Source: an uncultured Prevotella sp.
Lineage (GTDB): Bacteria; Bacteroidota; Bacteroidia; Bacteroidales; Bacteroidaceae
Direction of reading: 5' to 3'
Length of the DNA: 64,000 bases
Assembly: GCA_946188165.1 (NCBI GenBank)
Contig: CAMHTW010000008.1
Location: 1-64,000, forward strand
Each line of letters starts with the position of its first letter. Position 1 is the first letter of the stretch. Below the pieces are notes generated by a model, which was not told where the DNA came from, searched no databases, and was given only the letters and a program-made list of their open reading frames with translations. Shown here in pieces: positions 59,716 to 64,000 of the stretch. The position numbers and the translations under genes were made by a program.

Positions 59716-61696
59716 TTAACGTTAATGCTACAGTACCAGTCAGGAACCAGACGGCATACTGACGGACATCGCCACTCTGCCAAGGACGCAGACTCTCACC
59801 AGCCTCGTTGGCACCCCATGCCATGAAGTTGAACGTGCCGTCAACGACGTGGCGGTCGAACCAAGCCACAGGCTTAGAGATGCAGCGGAAGATGATGCGG
59901 TGCGTAACATACTGCCAGATTTCGTCCTGATAGAAACGCTTATAGGCTGCACGGTGCAACTTGGGGAACGTCTTGTACAGGCGGTCGGCAATGGGCTGGC
60001 TCTCACCTTTATAAATATAGGTTGCCAGACAGATGCTCAGAATGGCAATAATCGTACTGGTAGCAGCAATCTGCGTGTCGAAGTGGATGGTATAGTTGGT
60101 ACCCTCGGCATTGACAAACTGGCCGAAGCTACCACCCCACCCTGCAAAGCCTGCAATAGTAGAGTAGATACCTACACCCATCGTAATCACACAAAGCACA
60201 ATGAGAGGAATGGTCATCGTAGCAGGAGCCTCGTGCGGCGTGTGGTGCTCGTGAGCCTCAACGTTCTCCGTACCCCAGAAGATGCCGTAATACAGACGGA
60301 ACATGTAGAAGGCGGTCATAGCGGCAATACCTGTCATAATCCAACCTACCACAGGACTGTAGGCAAAGCAAGCGGTGATAATCTCATCCTTCGAGCTGAA
60401 GCCCGAGAAGAAAGGAATACCGGCAATGGCGAAGCACGAAATCAGGAACGTGATGTTCGTAATCGGCATATACTTGCGCAAGCCACCCATCATAGCCATC
60501 TCGTTTGAGTGAACGGCATGGATGATACAACCAGCACCAAGGAACAGACAAGCCTTGAACATAGCGTGGGTAAACAGGTGGAACATACCAGCCATGAAAC
60601 CGAGCTGTGCATGGTTGTCGAGCACGCCGTGGTGTCCGGGCAGCGAAACGCCAAGAGCGACCATCATGAATGCAATTTGCGAGATAGTCGAGAAGGCCAG
60701 CACACGCTTGATGTCGCTCTGGGCACAAGCCACAGCAGCAGCATAGAAAGCGGTGAACACACCGACCCAGACGACGATGCTCATCTGAGGCTGAGCGTAC
60801 TCAACCCACAAGGGGAACATACGGGCAATCTGGAACACACCAGCTACCACCATCGTAGCAGCGTGGATAAGTGCAGACACAGGCGTCGGACCCTCCATAG
60901 CATCGGGCAGCCAGATGTGCAACGGGAACATAGCACTCTTACCAGCACCACCGATGAACATCAGCACTAAGGCAGTAGGCAGGATGAAGCCTGCAGCAGC
61001 CACAGCCTTGGCAGCATTACTGGCAATGAACGGTGTAGTACCCTCGCCCATCACGATATTGCCAGCAAACGAGAAGCTGAACGAATCGGTGTAGTAACCG
61101 AACATCAGAATACCAATGAGGAAGAACATATCAGCGAAACGCGTCACGATGAATGCCTTCTTAGAAGCAGCAATGGCGGGTTTCAACGGATAGTAGAATC
61201 CAATCAGAAGATAAGAGCTAACACCCACCAATTCCCAGAAAGTGTACATCTGGAAGATATTGGTGGCGACAACCAGTCCGAGCATTGACATCGTGAAGAG
61301 ACTCAGGAACGCATAGTAGCGCTGGAAACCCTTCTCGCCGTGCATGTAGCCGAACGAATAAATATGTACCATCAACGAGACTGTCGAAATAACAATGAGC
61401 ATCATGACCGAGATGGGATCCAAGAGAATACCCATGTCGAAATGCAAATTGCCCAGGGGCAGCCATGTGAAGTTATAGGGAACGACAGTTGCGTACGTGC
61501 CATCAGCCATACGGTCAGCACCAAAATAGGCGAAAGCCGTCAGGTAAGAGAGCACGGTAACCAGTCCCAATGAGGTTGTGCCGATGAGACCAGCGGTCTT
61601 ATGCGACATCTTCATGCCAGCGAGCGCAAGAATCACGAATGACAGCGCAGGCAGCAGAAGGATCAGAAATGAATAACTATATATTTCCATAACCAT
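59699..61696 (-). CDS. nuoL: NADH-quinone oxidoreductase subunit L
   Basis: This 665-residue antiporter-like subunit (or 663 from the ATG at 61690) has about 16 helices. FQMYTFWELVGVSSYLLIGFY (about 147-167, conserved Glu), GAGKSAMFPLHIWLPDAMEGPTPVSALIHAATMVVAGV (about 250-287) and FSTISQIAFMMVALGVS are hallmarks. The long C-terminal lateral helix region is present (KLHRAAYKRFYQDEIWQYV, about 570-588). It is the distal proton-pumping arm of complex I. It begins right after the nuoK stop. Confidence 0.97.
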   Translation of the reverse strand: MVMEIYSYSFLILLLPALSFVILALAGMKMSHKTAGLIGTTSLGLVTVLSYLTAFAYFGADRMADGTYATVVPYNFTWLPLGNLHFDMGILLDPISVMMLIVISTVSLMVHIYSFGYMHGEKGFQRYYAFLSLFTMSMLGLVVATNIFQMYTFWELVGVSSYLLIGFYYPLKPAIAASKKAFIVTRFADMFFLIGILMFGYYTDSFSFSFAGNIVMGEGTTPFIASNAAKAVAAAGFILPTALVLMFIGGAGKSAMFPLHIWLPDAMEGPTPVSALIHAATMVVAGVFQIARMFPLWVEYAQPQMSIVVWVGVFTAFYAAAVACAQSDIKRVLAFSTISQIAFMMVALGVSLPGHHGVLDNHAQLGFMAGMFHLFTHAMFKACLFLGAGCIIHAVHSNEMAMMGGLRKYMPITNITFLISCFAIAGIPFFSGFSSKDEIITACFAYSPVVGWIMTGIAAMTAFYMFRLYYGIFWGTENVEAHEHHTPHEAPATMTIPLIVLCVITMGVGIYSTIAGFAGWGGSFGQFVNAEGTNYTIHFDTQIAATSTIIAILSICLATYIYKGESQPIADRLYKTFPKLHRAAYKRFYQDEIWQYVTHRIIFRCISKPVAWFDRHVVDGTFNFMAWGANEAGESLRPWQSGDVRQYAVWFLTGTVALTLILLAI

Positions 61697-62005
61697 TTAC
61701 CATTTCATGTTCTTGATACTGTCAACGCTATCACTGTGGAAGTTGCGGTAGACATTGATGATAATAGCAATAGCCACAGCCGACTCAGCAGCTGCAACAC
61801 CAATCACAAAGAGGGTCATAAACATGCCTTCCATACCGTTTGGATAGAGCAGACGGTTGATGGCGGCAAAGTTGATATCAACGGCATTGAGCACCAACTC
61901 AACACAGATGAGCATGGCAATCAAGTTGCGACGAGTCACAAAGCCATAGACGCCGATGAAGAACAACAGGGCGCTGAGCGCGAAATAACATTCTACAGGT
62001 ACCAT
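61697..62005 (-). CDS. nuoK: NADH-quinone oxidoreductase subunit K
   Basis: This 102-residue membrane subunit has three helices: ECYFALSALLFFIGVYGFV (about 4-22), NLIAMLICVELVLNAVDINFAA (about 27-48, with the conserved helix 2 Glu) and TLFVIGVAAAESAVAIAIII (about 64-83, with the second conserved Glu). Length and helix count are normal. It lies 3 nt after nuoJ and directly before nuoL. Confidence 0.97.
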   Translation of the reverse strand: MVPVECYFALSALLFFIGVYGFVTRRNLIAMLICVELVLNAVDINFAAINRLLYPNGMEGMFMTLFVIGVAAAESAVAIAIIINVYRNFHSDSVDSIKNMKW

Positions 62006-62008
62006 AGC

Positions 62009-62527
62009 TTATTCCTCCTTCTTTTCTTTACGTGCAACAACCAAGCCACCGATGATACAAGCCAGCAGGAACAATGAGATGAACTCGAAAGCGAGTACAT
62101 ACTGATACTTGCCAGCACCAACGAGGGCCATACCAATCTCTTTCATAGGAACCTCCACATTGGCAGGAGCCAGCGTGAAGAAACCAGTCTTCAGAAGAAT
62201 CAGACCGACGACGACCAAACCAGCCAGAGCAGCCAGACCGCCACCAATCATCTTACTGGACTTCACACGTTCCTCCAAACCTTGAAGGGTGCGCTTGCTC
62301 ACCAATTGGATGGCGAACACATAGATCATCGTAACGCCTCCAGCATATACTGAGATCTGAGCAGCGCCCAGGAAGGTGTAGTCGAGCAGGAAATAGATGC
62401 CTGCTACACCGAAGAGCACAAACAACATGAATGTTGCGGCTCGCATAATTCTCGTTGTGGTGACACACATCAGCGCCGAGCAGATGATGAACACCGCGAG
62501 AATGATAAACATGATTGTATTTGCCAT
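62009..62527 (-). CDS. nuoJ: NADH-quinone oxidoreductase subunit J
   Basis: This 172-residue subunit has five hydrophobic helices: IMFIILAVFIICSALMCVTT (about 5-24), AATFMLFVLFGVAGIYFLL (about 31-49), FLGAAQISVYAGGVTMIYVFAIQL (about 53-76, with the helix 3 pi-bulge region), AALAGLVVVGLILL and FEFISLFLLACIIGGLVVA. Length matches the family. It is 6 nt after nuoI and 3 nt before nuoK, in one operon. Confidence 0.96.
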   Translation of the reverse strand: MANTIMFIILAVFIICSALMCVTTTRIMRAATFMLFVLFGVAGIYFLLDYTFLGAAQISVYAGGVTMIYVFAIQLVSKRTLQGLEERVKSSKMIGGGLAALAGLVVVGLILLKTGFFTLAPANVEVPMKEIGMALVGAGKYQYVLAFEFISLFLLACIIGGLVVARKEKKEE

Positions 62528-62533
62528 ATTGCG

Positions 62534-63079
62534 TTACTTCGTTTTAGTGTTAAACTTACCGATTTCCCACGCAGCACCGCCTTCAAGCAGGTTGGGCAGC
62601 GAGCCACCCTTATACACTTCCTTGTCCAAATGGAGCACCAACTTAGAACGGTCAAACACAGCGTTCTCAAAATCATTCGTAAACTCAATAGCATCAAAGT
62701 TGCAGGCGTTGGTACAGAGCTGGCAGAACATACAGTCGCCCAGGTCGTACAGGTAATCGTCGAGCACCTTCTTTTTCTTGCCCGTTTCAGGGTCCTCAAC
62801 CATGTGGCTGACAATCTTGATAGTTCCGTTGGGACAAGACTTTTCACATAATGTGCAAGCGGTACACTTGTAGCTGCCGTCCTCGTTGCGTTTGAACACC
62901 AAACGACCACGGTGGCGCTTTGCTACATGGAGTGTAGTCTTGCGGTTCTCGGGGTACTGCTCCGTTGACTTATTGGTAAAGAAGTCCTTAAAGTATTCCT
63001 TCCAGGAGGTCTTCATACCCACAGCCAACGTCTTCAAGCCGTGCCCGATTTCTCCGAAATATGTTTTATTATCTTCCAT
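62534..63079 (-). CDS. nuoI: NADH-quinone oxidoreductase subunit I
   Basis: This 181-residue ferredoxin-like subunit carries two [4Fe-4S] clusters. Motif 1 is CTACTLCEKSCPNG (about 76-89), motif 2 is CMFCQLCTNACNFDAIEF (about 117-134); together they supply the eight Cys. In motif 2 the usual Pro after the last Cys is Asn. The N-terminal amphipathic helix region (HGLKTLAVGMKTSWKEYFKDF) contacts the membrane arm. It passes electrons toward quinone. It is 9 nt after nuoH and 6 nt before nuoJ. Confidence 0.97.
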   Translation of the reverse strand: MEDNKTYFGEIGHGLKTLAVGMKTSWKEYFKDFFTNKSTEQYPENRKTTLHVAKRHRGRLVFKRNEDGSYKCTACTLCEKSCPNGTIKIVSHMVEDPETGKKKKVLDDYLYDLGDCMFCQLCTNACNFDAIEFTNDFENAVFDRSKLVLHLDKEVYKGGSLPNLLEGGAAWEIGKFNTKTK

Positions 63080-63088
63080 TGCTATACC

Positions 63089-64000
63089 TTATTTAATATA
63101 TAGGCCCAGGGCCACAACAACAGTCATAATCACGAGGTTGAGCAGCGCCAGAGGCATCAAGTACTTCCACTCCAGCTTCAGGATCTGGTCGATACGCAGA
63201 CGTGGGAACGTCCACTTAATCCACATCAGAATCCAAACCAGGAAGAAAGCCTTACCCATGAACCATACGATACCTGGGACGTAATTCATGACCTGATCGA
63301 AGGCCTCAATACCGATGTTCACAGGCGCCCAACCACCGAGGAATACGGTAGCAGCGATACCTGCGATGATAAAGAGGTTCAAGAACTCAGCGAGGTAGAA
63401 GAAGCCAAAGCCCATACCAGAATACTCGGTATGATGACCTGCGGTCAACTCACTCTCAGCCTCAGCCATATCGAACGGGCCACGGTTTGCCTCAGCATTA
63501 CCTGCAATGAGGAATACGAAGAAGGCAATGATAGCAGGGATATGACCCTGGAAAATGAGCCACTTCCATGGACCAGTCTGTGCCTCAACGATACCAGACA
63601 TCTGCATAGTACCTGTCAGGATGACAGCAGTAATCAGGCAGAGGCAGAGAGACATCTCGTAAGAAATCATCTGCACAGCGCCACGCATAGCAGAAACCAC
63701 AGAGTACTTGTTATTGGAACCCCAACCTGCAAGGAAGATACCTACCACACCGATTGAAGAAACGGCTGTGAGCAGGAACACACCTACATTGAAGTCAAGT
63801 ACTGTAGCACCATTGTTCCAAGGCAGGAAAGAGAAAGCGCCTACAGAACCAATAATCACAAGGAGTGGAGCCACAAGATAGAGCAGTTTGTCAGCACGGT
63901 CGACGACAAAGATCTCCTTGACAAGCATCTTGAACACGTCAGCAAATACCTGCAGCAAACCCCAGTAACCTACTCGCATCGGGCCAAGACGGCACTGGAA
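63089..64000 (-). CDS. nuoH: NADH-quinone oxidoreductase subunit H (5' end cut by the window)
   Basis: 304 codons of the quinone-site membrane subunit are visible. The reading frame stays open to base 64000, where it encodes FQCRLGPMRVGYWGLLQ, matching the conserved loop RxGPNRVGxxGLLQ; therefore the Met at 63979 is internal and the true start lies outside. Later motifs are FLAGWGSNNKYSVVSAMRG (about 90-108 of the visible part), PFDMAEAESELTAGHHTEYSGM (about 175-196, acidic loop at the quinone channel) and FFLVWILMWIKWTFPRLRIDQ. It is the first visible gene of the nuo operon, which runs toward lower coordinates. Confidence 0.96.
   Translation of the reverse strand, partial: FQCRLGPMRVGYWGLLQVFADVFKMLVKEIFVVDRADKLLYLVAPLLVIIGSVGAFSFLPWNNGATVLDFNVGVFLLTAVSSIGVVGIFLAGWGSNNKYSVVSAMRGAVQMISYEMSLCLCLITAVILTGTMQMSGIVEAQTGPWKWLIFQGHIPAIIAFFVFLIAGNAEANRGPFDMAEAESELTAGHHTEYSGMGFGFFYLAEFLNLFIIAGIAATVFLGGWAPVNIGIEAFDQVMNYVPGIVWFMGKAFFLVWILMWIKWTFPRLRIDQILKLEWKYLMPLALLNLVIMTVVVALGLYIK

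Overview
The window looks like chromosomal DNA of a Prevotellaceae member (Prevotella/Segatella type, Bacteroidota). Signs of this are the many promoters with the Bacteroidota TAnnTTTG -7 element (several with a TTTG -33 element 19-21 bp upstream), A-rich leaders in place of strong Shine-Dalgarno sites, a smalltalk/amidase pair, PorT-like, DUF3078 and type B T9SS proteins, a GH127 arabinofuranosidase, S9 and M13 peptidases and a nuo operon. No tRNA, rRNA, CRISPR array or insertion sequence with terminal repeats was recognised.

Layout. 1-606: smalltalk small membrane protein and N-acetylmuramoyl-L-alanine amidase. 641-15578: a surface-glycan region with three GT2 and five GT4 glycosyltransferases, an extended SDR, an IspD/TarI-like cytidylyltransferase, a LicD protein, a Stealth phosphotransferase and a hexapeptide acyltransferase, interrupted by a LruC-type lipoprotein. 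It is broken into short convergent and divergent units with their own promoters and contains no flippase, polymerase or ABC exporter. 15597-20995: two small winged-helix-like proteins, aspS and three uncharacterised genes. 21234-25705: OmpA-like protein, divergent TPR histidine kinase with LuxR-type response regulator, DUF1573 protein. 25786-34522: DUF3078 protein, yidC, DUF1846 protein, S9 peptidase and an MFS carrier. 34543-36680: a RAYT-like Y1 (HUH) transposase with an unusual C-terminal domain, flanked on both sides by repeat arrays. 36722-41483: a minus-strand group (LysM/LppC-like, PorT-like, POT peptide transporter, endonuclease/exonuclease/phosphatase family protein). 41583-45148: T9SS type B cargo and uvrA. 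45253-52131: GH127, LemA, DUF2207, NhaC and a lipoprotein. 52594-56447: M13 peptidase lipoprotein, an orphan sugar-type binding lipoprotein and an unknown secreted protein. 56719-64000: nuoN-M-L-K-J-I-H, with nuoH cut by the window end.

Most interesting structure. Five gene-free stretches (21045-21223, 34543-34612, 36207-36305, 36490-36680, 52373-52459) hold degenerate tandem arrays that share a nearly fixed 22-bp register but not their sequence. In several of them one unit is inverted, giving a hairpin. Three of the five flank the RAYT-like transposase. The transposase ORF itself contains two near-identical 8-bp-stem hairpins bracketing a 21-bp in-frame repeat. CCCTACACTC motifs in both orientations lie upstream of it. 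A second class of repeats, with 7-, 8- or 9-bp period, sits at gene ends, over start codons, in signal-peptide codons and inside one glycosyltransferase, where slippage would shift the frame.

Functional themes: a phosphodiester-containing surface glycan (CDP-polyol-type synthesis plus LicD and Stealth transferases), peptide scavenging (S9, M13, POT and an MFSD1-like carrier), envelope biogenesis (YidC, LysM, OmpA, PorT, DUF3078) and respiration through NADH dehydrogenase.
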